From positions 1 to 5,861 of the forward strand of contig JADGRM010000144.1 of assembly GCA_017880945.1 (NCBI GenBank): a stretch of DNA of 5,861 nt. The letters run 5' to 3'. Positions 1 to 5,861 of this stretch are shown piece by piece. This DNA is from Gallionella sp. GTDB lineage: Bacteria; Pseudomonadota; Gammaproteobacteria; Burkholderiales; Gallionellaceae. The position numbers and the translations under genes are program-made. Below the pieces are notes generated by a model. That model was not told where the DNA came from. It did not search any database and saw only the letters and a program-made list of their open reading frames with translations. Every line of letters starts with the position of its first letter. Position 1 is the stretch's first letter.

Positions 1-192
1 CTCAGGCTTATGAACTGGCGTGGGCAGCGCCTTGGCTGGCGCGAATTGCGATGCATCCAGCAAACGGATCATATCCCCATGCAGCGCAGGTTGTGCTTGC
101 GGCTCTTGCTCACCCCAACCCAGCCATCCCCGCTGCATCACCGCGAATAAGACCACATTACCCAGCAATAATATCCAGAATATTTTTCTCAT
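1..192 (-). CDS. Membrane-anchored protein, N-terminal part only; probable SPOR-domain protein
   Basis: This reading frame starts at the ATG at 192-190 and runs off the left edge of the window after 64 codons with no stop. The visible part begins MRKIFWILLLGNVVLFAVMQ, a positive charge followed by one hydrophobic helix (about residues 4-19), then a Trp/Gly-rich turn and a Pro/Ala/Gln-rich linker. This fits a single-pass inner-membrane protein with most of its mass in the periplasm. Its ATG shares the A of the coaX TAA stop (TAATG), and an AGGAGG lies 10 bases upstream, so translation is probably coupled to coaX. In betaproteobacteria the gene after coaX commonly encodes a short membrane protein ending in a SPOR peptidoglycan-binding domain. 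The SPOR domain would lie beyond the window, so that name is inferred from position and the N-terminus, while the reading frame itself is well supported. Confidence 0.72.
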   Translation of the reverse strand, partial: MRKIFWILLLGNVVLFAVMQRGWLGWGEQEPQAQPALHGDMIRLLDASQFAPAKALPTPVHKPE

Positions 193-938
193 TACGCGCC
201 CGCCTCCTGGGCGATAAGCAACAACCCTTGCAAAACAAGATTATCCTCGACGCGCAGCGGCAATCTGAGATTTTTATGCAACACCCCTGCCGCTCCGCCG
301 CTCAACACCACCGGCACGCTATCATCGTCAAGCAAAGCATATTGCCGTTCGATCGCGCCACAACAGGCTTGGATCGCCCCGCTGAACAACGCATCAGCGG
401 AATTCAGGGGGAACCTTGCATAGCTCCCCTGCTCCAGTCTCAACTGACTTGTTGCGGCAACCAAACTGCGCCGCATCAGATCCACACCGGGCAAAATCAA
501 TCCACCGAGAAACTTCCCCTCCTCAGACAAGGTGTCTATCGTGATTGCAGTGCCGCAGTTCACTACCATGCACTTACCGCGCACCAGATGCCATGCCGCG
601 ATCAAAGCCGCCCACCTGTCGCTGCCCAGTTGGCCCGCATTTGAATAGCCGTTGCGCACACCGCATTGCATTTCCCGCGCAATGATGAAATTGAACGATG
701 CGGACTGACCAACCTTGATATTACGAATATGCCGCGCGACTTCTTCCCCCGCAACATTGCTCACCCAGACTTGCTGTATATCGTATAAGCCTGTTCCGGG
801 TATGTCGGAGCAATCGGGAAAGACCTGCGGCAAGTCAACCGCCTGCTCGACAGGCATAACCCCGTTGCGCAACCATTCATCCCGGTTCACCAAAGCCCAC
901 TTGATACATGTATTGCCCGCATCGATCAGCAGCTTCAT
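192..938 (-). CDS. coaX: Type III pantothenate kinase (CoaX)
   Basis: CoaX phosphorylates pantothenate with ATP, the first step of coenzyme A synthesis, in the cytoplasm. The 248-residue length is normal for the family. Sequence marks of the ASKHA-fold type III enzyme are the N-terminal phosphate loop IDAGNT (residues 5-10), GSDRWAAL (105-112) with the probable catalytic base Asp107, NCGTAITID (127-135), GGLILPG (145-151), and the C-terminal VVLSGGAAG (210-218). The start fits the family, since the phosphate loop begins at residue 5. The ATG overlaps the birA stop as ATGA (938-935), and a G-rich stretch just upstream could serve as ribosome binding site. Type III kinases are known to be insensitive to CoA feedback and to need a monovalent cation, unlike E. 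coli CoaA. No damage is visible. The birA-coaX adjacency is common in betaproteobacteria; in some relatives the two are fused, but here they are separate reading frames. Confidence 0.96.
   Translation of the reverse strand: MKLLIDAGNTCIKWALVNRDEWLRNGVMPVEQAVDLPQVFPDCSDIPGTGLYDIQQVWVSNVAGEEVARHIRNIKVGQSASFNFIIAREMQCGVRNGYSNAGQLGSDRWAALIAAWHLVRGKCMVVNCGTAITIDTLSEEGKFLGGLILPGVDLMRRSLVAATSQLRLEQGSYARFPLNSADALFSGAIQACCGAIERQYALLDDDSVPVVLSGGAAGVLHKNLRLPLRVEDNLVLQGLLLIAQEAGA
203..208 (-). promoter_or_regulatory. Shine-Dalgarno site for the gene after coaX
   Basis: On the minus strand this reads AGGAGG, a full match to the anti-Shine-Dalgarno sequence. It lies inside the last codons of coaX and 10 bases ahead of the ATG at 192. 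It supports that start, and the short gene that follows, as real. Confidence 0.75.
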
Positions 939-1936
939 CGCCGACCCCGCACTTCCCCGGAATTAAAATACCGCTTTCCCTGCGCGGTTTCCAGGCATAA
1001 CTCTCCGTTGTCGTTGACCCCGCGCGTCACCCCGCTCACGGTCGAATCATCCGGCATATACAATTGAACCAGCCTGTTCTGGTGGACATGGTATCGCTCC
1101 CATTCATTGCGTAATGCAGAAAAGCCGCCCTGCCCGAACTGTTTCAGCACCATTGCCAGCTCTTGCAATACCACGGCCAACAATTGATTGCGCGTGGGCA
1201 ACGCAGCGCACACTTGATCCAGCGCACTGGCAGGTTGATCGATCTGGTGCGCCAGACCGGTTGGCAAGGCACAATTCAAACCGATGCCGATCACCACCGC
1301 GCTCGGCCCGAGCATATCGCCTTGTGCCTCGATGAGCACCCCGCCTAATTTTCCATGGGGAGTCAGGATATCGTTTGGCCATTTCAGGTGCACGCCCTGC
1401 GCACCCAGCTTGTTCAGTGCGCGCACAATGGCTACGCCTACCGCCAGACTCAATCCGGACAAGGCATTCAAGCCGCAATCAAAACGCCACAACAACGAAA
1501 AAGTCAGTGAACTGCCCAGGCCGGAATGCCAAGTCCGCCCCATCCGGCCACGCCCGGCGGTTTGCAACTCCACCGCCAACACGCTGCCACTGGGTGCGCC
1601 CCCGTTTGCAACCGCCAGCCCGGCACGCTGCAACAGCAAGGTATTGCTGGAAGCGGCTTGCGGCAATATCTCGATATCGAACTGCCCGGCATCCCTGCCC
1701 AACCCGCGCAATATCTCACTCCGCTCCAACTGTTGCCACGGGCGAGCCAGGCGATAACCGCGACCGCGTATCCGTTGCAACACCACCCCGAAGTCCGCAA
1801 CGTCAGCCAGCGCGTTGAACACACTGGCGCGCGACACGCCCAGTTGGCCCGCCATGATCTCGCCGGAATGAAATTCACCATCCGCCAACAGGTTCAGCAA
1901 GCGCCAAATCCGCACATTGGAACAGCCGGCCGTCAT
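935..1936 (-). CDS. birA: Bifunctional biotin-[acetyl-CoA-carboxylase] ligase / biotin operon repressor (BirA)
   Basis: BirA activates biotin as biotinyl-5'-AMP and attaches it to the carrier domain of acetyl-CoA carboxylase (AccB); bifunctional forms also repress biotin synthesis genes. The 333 residues show the full three-domain layout: a winged helix-turn-helix at about 8-65 (GVSRASVFNAL at 33-43 as recognition region), a catalytic core at about 85-275, and a C-terminal SH3-like domain at about 285-330. Core motifs are GRGRMGRTW (128-136, the biotinyl-AMP loop), KWPND (185-189) and GKLGGVLIE (195-203). The DNA-binding domain is intact, so repressor activity is expected, but no biotin genes lie in this window. 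The ATG at 1936 overlaps the patatin stop by four bases (ATGA). Only a weak AGAG precedes it, so translation probably depends on coupling. The start gives the usual short lead before the helix-turn-helix. Confidence 0.96.
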   Translation of the reverse strand: MTAGCSNVRIWRLLNLLADGEFHSGEIMAGQLGVSRASVFNALADVADFGVVLQRIRGRGYRLARPWQQLERSEILRGLGRDAGQFDIEILPQAASSNTLLLQRAGLAVANGGAPSGSVLAVELQTAGRGRMGRTWHSGLGSSLTFSLLWRFDCGLNALSGLSLAVGVAIVRALNKLGAQGVHLKWPNDILTPHGKLGGVLIEAQGDMLGPSAVVIGIGLNCALPTGLAHQIDQPASALDQVCAALPTRNQLLAVVLQELAMVLKQFGQGGFSALRNEWERYHVHQNRLVQLYMPDDSTVSGVTRGVNDNGELCLETAQGKRYFNSGEVRGRR

Positions 1937-3099
1937 TGCGGCATCTCTGCAACCGGCTGCGGCGGCATATTGAGAAAGCGCATGATTTCATCGCGCCGTT
2001 TCAATGCGTCCTGATAACCCAGATCGATCAACGCGCGGGTGTACTTGCTTTCAGACAGCAGGTAACTGATCAGTATCCCTCCGCTGTGCTGTCTTGCGCC
2101 GACCAGGCGCAACAGCAGGCGTATCGTCCAGGGCAATTCCATTACGTATCGCTCGGCGATCTTTTCGAGCGGCTGGCTGGGCGAAACAACCAGCACATCG
2201 ACATGCCTGAGATTGGCGCGCTCACGCATCTCCTCCGGCATGATCGCAACCAGATCGTTGATCTTTTTCAGCCGCTCCAGATCCACTTCCATGCTATCGA
2301 GAAAAATACTGTTCAGGGTATGTCCTGCGATCCGCGCCAGGGAAGGGTACTCGCTCATTTCGCTGCGCTCGGGTTGCTCGACGTACCCGTTCACGGTGAC
2401 GCCGATTATCAGCACCCGTGTTGCACCCAGATGCAGCGCGGGGCTGATCGGCGCGATCTGGCGCATAGAGCCATCACCGAAATATTCACGATGGATCAAT
2501 CTCGCCGGAAAAATGAAAGGGAGCGCGGCAGAAGCCAGCAGGTGCTTGATTTCGATCTGCGCCGGTGTACCGATCCGTCCCGTGCGCCGCCATGGTTCGA
2601 GTTGTTTCACGCCCTGATAAAAAGTCACCGATTGCCCGGAACCGTAGCCTGACGTGGTGATACTCAATGCGTGCAGCAAGCCCGCATCGATATTCTCCTG
2701 GATCTTTTCATAGGGCACCATATCTTCCAATAATTCGACCAGCGGTGAATTATCGAGCAGCGAAACCTGATTAAGTTTATTGATCCCGATTGCACTGAAC
2801 AGCATCCCGACTAGCCATAATATCGAGTTATTGAACACACCGATCACGTCGGTGCGATAGATATGATTGGCGTGAAAGCCCTTCCAGGTATTGTCCAGAT
2901 ATTGCACGCCTTTGCGGAAATTTTGCGCATTCGCCGCGAGCGCAGCGGCATTGAGCGCTCCTGCCGATGTGCCGCAGATTATCTGAAATGGACTATGTGC
3001 GCGGCGCGGCATGGATTCCGCAATCGCCTTGAGAACGCCGATCTGATAGGCGGCACGCGCGCCGCCACCGGTGAGTATCAAACCTATGCGCTTCTCCAT
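1933..3099 (-). CDS. Patatin-like phospholipase family protein
   Basis: This is a predicted lipid acyl hydrolase of the patatin family, which uses a Ser-Asp dyad instead of a triad. The 388 residues begin almost directly with the oxyanion-hole loop TGGGARAAYQIGV (10-22). The nucleophile elbow GTSAG follows at 43-47 (catalytic Ser45), and the Asp motif at 209-211 reads DGS (Asp209) where DGG or DGA is the textbook form. Both catalytic residues are present, so activity is likely. A hydrophobic stretch at about 86-104 (including NNSILWLVGMLFS) could attach it to membrane. There is no signal peptide, so it is probably cytoplasmic or on the inner membrane face. Its ATG lies 7 bases after the stop of the small gene upstream, and a GGAG (3110-3113) overlaps that stop. 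Its own stop overlaps the birA start. The physiological substrate cannot be read from sequence, and I assign no gene symbol. Confidence 0.92.
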   Translation of the reverse strand: MEKRIGLILTGGGARAAYQIGVLKAIAESMPRRAHSPFQIICGTSAGALNAAALAANAQNFRKGVQYLDNTWKGFHANHIYRTDVIGVFNNSILWLVGMLFSAIGINKLNQVSLLDNSPLVELLEDMVPYEKIQENIDAGLLHALSITTSGYGSGQSVTFYQGVKQLEPWRRTGRIGTPAQIEIKHLLASAALPFIFPARLIHREYFGDGSMRQIAPISPALHLGATRVLIIGVTVNGYVEQPERSEMSEYPSLARIAGHTLNSIFLDSMEVDLERLKKINDLVAIMPEEMRERANLRHVDVLVVSPSQPLEKIAERYVMELPWTIRLLLRLVGARQHSGGILISYLLSESKYTRALIDLGYQDALKRRDEIMRFLNMPPQPVAEMPQ

Positions 3100-3106
3100 T
3101 GGTGTT

Positions 3107-3340
3107 TTACTCCGCTTCAGCCTGCACCGACTCCAGCGCGTCCTTCAGTGTCTCTTCCGGCAAAGCATTCAGGGTTTCCGACAGCATCTCCGCAGCATCC
3201 ATCGCCTCAACCTGCACAGACTCGGGATCGGTGTTCGCGACCAGCACCGCCGCCGCACCCACCACCTTGAGCAATCTGGTGCGCTCCTGCATCAACATCT
3301 CGATTTCTTTGCTAAGCATTGCCACTTCTTCTTTCTTCAT
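3107..3340 (-). CDS. Small acidic helical protein of unknown function (77 aa)
   Basis: I do not recognise this protein. It is supported as a real gene by a strong AAAGGAG seven bases before its ATG, by its tight fit (60 bases after maeB, 7 before the patatin gene), and by a clean helical composition. Residues 1-36 look like one amphipathic helix (KKEEVAMLSKEIEMLMQER then LLKVVGAAAVLVAN). A turn at NTDPE (36-40) and a second, strongly acidic helix (41-77) follow. By count it has 14 Glu, 3 Asp, 5 Lys and 2 Arg, a net charge near -10. It has no Cys and no signal peptide; the hydrophobic 14-residue patch at 23-36 is too short for a certain membrane span. ESVQVEA (40-46) recurs as ESVQAEA (70-76). 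The shape suggests a small coiled-coil or helical-hairpin partner protein, possibly of the patatin next to it, but that is inference from position only. Confidence 0.8.
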   Translation of the reverse strand: MKKEEVAMLSKEIEMLMQERTRLLKVVGAAAVLVANTDPESVQVEAMDAAEMLSETLNALPEETLKDALESVQAEAE

Positions 3341-3347
3341 TAATATT

Positions 3348-3354
3348 CTCCTTT
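3348..3354 (-). promoter_or_regulatory. Shine-Dalgarno site of the 77-residue gene
   Basis: The minus strand reads AAAGGAG, and the GGAG ends 7 bases before the ATG at 3340. The spacing and match are near ideal and better than those of maeB or birA. The site fixes the start and is the best single argument that this small gene is translated. It lies in the 60-base gap 3341-3400 after maeB, in which I see neither a convincing terminator nor a promoter. Confidence 0.78.
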
Positions 3355-3400
3355 AGTTAAGGCCCCCGCACACCGCAGCAGGCGTAGAGGTTGCGCAGGT

Positions 3401-5671
3401 TTAGTGTTTCTTCACACCGGCCACCGCCAGCGCGCTCATGTTCACGAGACGCCGCACCGTCGCTGTCGAAGTCAGGATATGCACCGACTTGTTCGCCCCC
3501 AAGAGGATCGAACCTATCGTGATGCCGTCTGCCCCCGTCATCCTCAACAGGTTATAGGCAATATTGGCCGCATCCAGATTCGGCATGATGAGCAGATTCG
3601 CGGCGCCCTTCAGTCGTGATGAGGGAAAGGTTTGCAGGCGCAAACTTTCCGACAGCGCGGCATCGCCGTGCATCTCGCCTTCCACTTCCAGTTCCGGCGC
3701 AAGCTGTTCGAGCAACTCGCGCGCCCTGCTCATCTTGCGCGCCGACGCATCGTCATGGCTGCCGAAATTCGAATGCGACAGCAGCGCGACTTTCGGCGAC
3801 AAGCCGAAACGCCGCACCTCTTCCGCAGCCAGCATGGTCATTTCGGCGATCTGCTCGGCACTCGGATCCAGATTGACATGGGTATCGCATATGAACAGGG
3901 TATTCCTGGGCAGCATCAGAATATTCATCGCCGCGTACACGTTCATACCCGGACCGTGCCCGATCACCTCGTCGATATAACGCAGATGCCTGAGCGGCAG
4001 CGAAACCGTCCCGCACAGCATCGCATCCGCCTCGCCTTTATGCACCAGCATCGCCGCGATCAGGGTGTTGTGCCTGCGCATCTCCCGCTTGGCCGATTCC
4101 GGCGTAACACCGCGGCGCTGCATCATGCGATGATATTCGCTCCAGTATTCGCGGTAGCGCGGATCGCTCTCCGGGTTCACCAGCTCGAAATGCTCGCCGG
4201 CACGGATGCGCAAACCCAGCTTGGCGATGCGTTGCTCGATCACAGCCGGACGTCCTATCAGGATTGGATAGGCGATGCCTTCGTCCACCACGGTCTGCAC
4301 CGCGTGAAGCACGCGAGATTCTTCCCCTTCAGCGTACACCAGGCGCTGCGGCGCACGCTTGGCGGCCTCGAACACCGGCTTCATCAGCATGTTGGAGTGA
4401 TACACAAAGGTGTCGAGTTGCTCGCGATACGCTGCCATATCGGCAATCGGCCGCTCCGCCACCCCGCTGTCCATCGCGGCCTGCGCCACAGCCGGTGCGA
4501 TGCGCGTGATCAGGCGCGGATCGAACGGCTTGGGGATCAGATGATCCGCGCCGAAACTCAGATTCTCCTCGCCATACACCGCTTCCACCGCATCCGATTG
4601 TTCGGCTTGCGCCAATTCGGCGATCGCATGAACCGCGGCGCGCTTCATTGCCTCGTTGATCGTGGAAGCGCCGACATCCAGCGCGCCCCTGAAAATATAC
4701 GGGAAGCACAGCGCGTTATTGACCTGGTTCGGATAATCGGAACGCCCGGTCGCCAGGATCGCATCGGGACGCGCCGCCTTGGCGATGTCAGGCATGATCT
4801 CCGGCGTGGGATTGGCCAGCGCAAAGATCAGCGGCCTGTCGCCCATTTTCTTGACCATCTCCGGCTTCAACACCCCGCCTGCAGACAACCCCAGGAACAC
4901 ATCCGCCCCGGCGATCACCTCGGCCAGGGTGCGGGCTGAAGTCTGCACCGCATAGCGCGCCTTGTTGTCGTCCATTTCCTCGACGCGCCCTTTGTAGACC
5001 ACGCCCTTGATGTCGGTGACGATGATGTTCTCCATGCGCACGCCGAGGCTGACCAGCATATCCAGACAGGCCAGCGCCGCCGCGCCCGCGCCGGACACCA
5101 CCAGTTTGATCTTTGCGATGTCCTTGCCGACCACCTTGAGGCCGTTCAGCAAAGCCGCGCCGACGATGATCGCCGTGCCGTGCTGATCGTCGTGGAACAC
5201 CGGGATCTTCATCCGCTCGCGCAGCTTGCGCTCGATGTAGAAACATTCCGGCGCCTTGATGTCTTCAAGATTGATGCCGCCGAACGTCGGCTCCAGCGCG
5301 GCGATGATATCCACCAGTTTGTCGGGATCGCGCTCGGCTATCTCCAGATCGAACACATCGATGCCGGCGAATTTCTTGAACAGCATCCCCTTGCCTTCCA
5401 TCACCGGCTTGGCGGCCAGCGGGCCGATCGCGCCCAGGCCCAGCACAGCCGTGCCGTTGGTGATCACCGCGACCAGGTTGCCGCGCGCGGTCAGGTTGCG
5501 CGCCTCGGCCGGATTTTCCACGATGGCCTCGCAGGCCGCCGCCACGCCCGGCGAATAGGCCAGTGCGAGATCGTGCTGGGTGATCATCGGCTTGCTCGGG
5601 GTAACGGTGATCTTGCCCGCCGGTGATTGGCGGTGGTATTGCAGCGCGGCTATACGCAGTTGCTCGTCCAT
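3401..5671 (-). CDS. maeB: NADP-dependent malic enzyme with C-terminal phosphotransacetylase-like domain (MaeB)
   Basis: MaeB oxidatively decarboxylates malate to pyruvate and CO2 with reduction of NADP+, linking the TCA cycle to pyruvate and supplying NADPH in the cytoplasm. At 756 residues it has the long MaeB architecture. The malic enzyme part (about 1-425) shows LAYSPGVA (36-43, catalytic Tyr39), EGKG (92-95, catalytic Lys94), LEDIKAP (135-141) and HDDQHGTA (160-167) with acidic metal ligands, the nucleotide-binding GAGAAA (194-199), and NQVNNAL (315-321). The rest (about 430-750) is phosphotransacetylase-like. At 632-638 it reads SHSNFGS, as I recall for MaeB proteins, rather than the SxSTxGS of active Pta. 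In E. coli MaeB this domain is regulatory and mediates acetyl-CoA inhibition. The start is firm: an in-frame TAG at 5680-5678 lies three codons upstream, and MDEQLRIAAL matches the usual N-terminus. No strong Shine-Dalgarno is seen. It is the first gene of the apparent cluster. Confidence 0.97.
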   Translation of the reverse strand: MDEQLRIAALQYHRQSPAGKITVTPSKPMITQHDLALAYSPGVAAACEAIVENPAEARNLTARGNLVAVITNGTAVLGLGAIGPLAAKPVMEGKGMLFKKFAGIDVFDLEIAERDPDKLVDIIAALEPTFGGINLEDIKAPECFYIERKLRERMKIPVFHDDQHGTAIIVGAALLNGLKVVGKDIAKIKLVVSGAGAAALACLDMLVSLGVRMENIIVTDIKGVVYKGRVEEMDDNKARYAVQTSARTLAEVIAGADVFLGLSAGGVLKPEMVKKMGDRPLIFALANPTPEIMPDIAKAARPDAILATGRSDYPNQVNNALCFPYIFRGALDVGASTINEAMKRAAVHAIAELAQAEQSDAVEAVYGEENLSFGADHLIPKPFDPRLITRIAPAVAQAAMDSGVAERPIADMAAYREQLDTFVYHSNMLMKPVFEAAKRAPQRLVYAEGEESRVLHAVQTVVDEGIAYPILIGRPAVIEQRIAKLGLRIRAGEHFELVNPESDPRYREYWSEYHRMMQRRGVTPESAKREMRRHNTLIAAMLVHKGEADAMLCGTVSLPLRHLRYIDEVIGHGPGMNVYAAMNILMLPRNTLFICDTHVNLDPSAEQIAEMTMLAAEEVRRFGLSPKVALLSHSNFGSHDDASARKMSRARELLEQLAPELEVEGEMHGDAALSESLRLQTFPSSRLKGAANLLIMPNLDAANIAYNLLRMTGADGITIGSILLGANKSVHILTSTATVRRLVNMSALAVAGVKKH

Positions 5672-5700
5672 GATTTTCTACTTTCATTGCCAGACAGTAT

Positions 5701-5736
5701 TGCGCGGATTATACCGTAGGCAGAGTTGCGGCCTTA
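5701..5736 (-). promoter_or_regulatory. Candidate sigma-70 promoter of maeB
   Basis: The minus strand has a perfect -10 hexamer TATAAT at 5713-5708, which would place the transcription start near 5701 and give a leader of about 30 bases before the maeB ATG. With a 17-base spacer the -35 hexamer is TAAGGC (5736-5731), a poor match to TTGACA, and there is no extended -10 TG. A strong -10 with a poor -35 often goes with an activator, and a palindrome lies just upstream. This is the only good promoter candidate I see for the whole gene cluster. Confidence 0.6.
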
Positions 5737-5744
5737 TTCCATTT

Positions 5745-5757
5745 CCATTTCAAATGG
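5745..5757. promoter_or_regulatory. 13-base palindrome upstream of the maeB promoter, possible regulator site
   Basis: The sequence CCATTTCAAATGG is a perfect inverted repeat of 6-base arms around a single central base. A further copy of the left arm, CCATTT, directly abuts it (5739-5744). Its centre at 5751 is about 50 bases upstream of the inferred transcription start, close to the weak -35. That position suits a transcription activator, or a repressor. I do not recognise the motif as belonging to a named regulator. Confidence 0.4.
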
Positions 5758-5779
5758 TAAAGCAATCCGTAGGTCGGGC

Positions 5780-5820
5780 TTAACCAGCGGCTTATGTCAC
5801 CGTTAACCAATGACTTATGT
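5780..5820. repeat. Pair of 18-base direct repeats with a 23-base period
   Basis: Copy A (5780-5797) is TTAACCAGCGGCTTATGT and copy B (5803-5820) is TTAACCAATGACTTATGT; 15 of 18 bases agree. Seven bases are conserved at each end (TTAACCA and CTTATGT), and the changes fall in the middle four bases. Copy A is preceded by GTAGGTCGGGC (5769-5779), which resembles the edge of dispersed intergenic repeats of proteobacteria as I recall them. The pair could be tandem regulator sites or a fragment of an intergenic repeat family; the window alone does not decide. Confidence 0.55.
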
Positions 5821-5837
5821 TGGCGTAGTTTGCCAAC
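5819..5837. repeat. Short inverted repeat, hairpin potential
   Basis: GTTGGC (5819-5824) and GCCAAC (5832-5837) are exact reverse complements separated by 7 bases. In RNA this would be a 6-base stem with two extra possible G-U or near pairs and a small loop. No T-run follows on either strand, so it is not a typical intrinsic terminator. It begins at the last bases of the second direct repeat. Confidence 0.4.
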
Positions 5838-5847
5838 TTAGTCAGAT

Positions 5848-5861
5848 GGCTATGCAAAGCC
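5848..5861. repeat. Near-palindrome at the right edge
   Basis: GGCTATGCAAAGCC is a 14-base near-palindrome in which six of seven base-pair positions match; only A5852 against A5857 fails. It touches the window end, so its full extent is unknown. It may belong to the same structured intergenic stretch as the repeats at 5780-5837, or to the gene on the far side of the edge. Confidence 0.3.

Noticed and set aside
51..644. A 197-codon open frame on the plus strand, opposite coaX and the partial gene
   Set aside because: It crosses two supported minus-strand genes and is rich in Gln, His and Arg with no motif; it is a shadow frame.
935..1936. BirA acting on an operator in this window
   Set aside because: No biotin synthesis genes are present and no long interrupted palindrome of the known BirA operator type is seen; the symmetric sites near maeB do not resemble it.
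1936..2652. A 238-codon open frame on the plus strand, opposite the patatin gene
   Set aside because: It is the antisense shadow of a patatin gene with clear GTSAG and Asp motifs, and its own translation has no family features.
3341..3400. A possible terminator between maeB and the small gene
   Set aside because: The G/C-rich stretch at 3361-3390 offers only stems of three to five pairs including wobble, and no T-run follows on the minus strand, so I do not call a terminator.
4100..4385. An active phosphotransacetylase fused to malic enzyme
   Set aside because: The C-terminal domain is the usual MaeB regulatory domain, and SHSNFGS stands where active Pta has SxSTxGS. It is not a novel fusion.
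3632..4939. A 435-codon open frame on the plus strand, opposite maeB
   Set aside because: It lies wholly inside maeB, whose domains and catalytic residues are intact. The antisense translation is rich in Arg, His and Gln with no recognisable motif, as expected from the complement of a high-G+C gene.
5672..5687. A longer N-terminus for maeB, or a start at the ATG at 5687-5685
   Set aside because: That ATG is out of frame with maeB, and an in-frame TAG at 5680-5678 blocks any extension.

Overview
The window reads as a stretch of ordinary chromosome from a betaproteobacterium, most likely in the Gallionellaceae/Nitrosomonadales neighbourhood. This placement rests on the style of the proteins, the moderately high G+C, and the birA-coaX-small membrane protein order typical of that class; it is a judgement by eye, not a database result. 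All six genes lie on the minus strand and are packed closely, so the window is read from right to left.

Layout in the direction of transcription: (1) 5672-5861 is a 190-base non-coding leader. It carries a perfect -10 box, a weak -35, a 13-base palindrome, a pair of 18-base direct repeats with a 23-base period, and two more small inverted repeats. (2) 5671-3401 is maeB, a full-length NADP-type malic enzyme fused to a phosphotransacetylase-like regulatory domain. (3) After 60 bases, 3340-3107 is a 77-residue acidic helical protein that I do not recognise; it has a strong ribosome binding site. (4) After 7 bases, 3099-1933 is a patatin-like phospholipase. (5) Overlapping by 4 bases, 1936-935 is birA, a biotin-protein ligase with a repressor-type helix-turn-helix. 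(6) Overlapping by 4 bases, 938-192 is coaX, type III pantothenate kinase. (7) Overlapping by 1 base, 192 to the left edge is the start of a membrane-anchored protein, probably the SPOR-domain protein usually found after coaX in betaproteobacteria.

The last four genes (patatin, birA, coaX, membrane protein) are joined by stop/start overlaps and are almost certainly co-transcribed. The 77-residue gene sits just ahead of them, and no terminator is visible between it and maeB, so all six may share one transcript. The known functions converge on acetyl-CoA: malic enzyme supplies pyruvate and NADPH and is controlled by acetyl-CoA in E. coli, CoaX starts CoA synthesis, BirA biotinylates acetyl-CoA carboxylase, and the patatin would hydrolyse acyl lipids. 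That theme is an inference from gene order.

I see no mobile element, CRISPR array, tRNA or rRNA, and no exotic system. The least explained items are the 77-residue protein and the structured leader of maeB.
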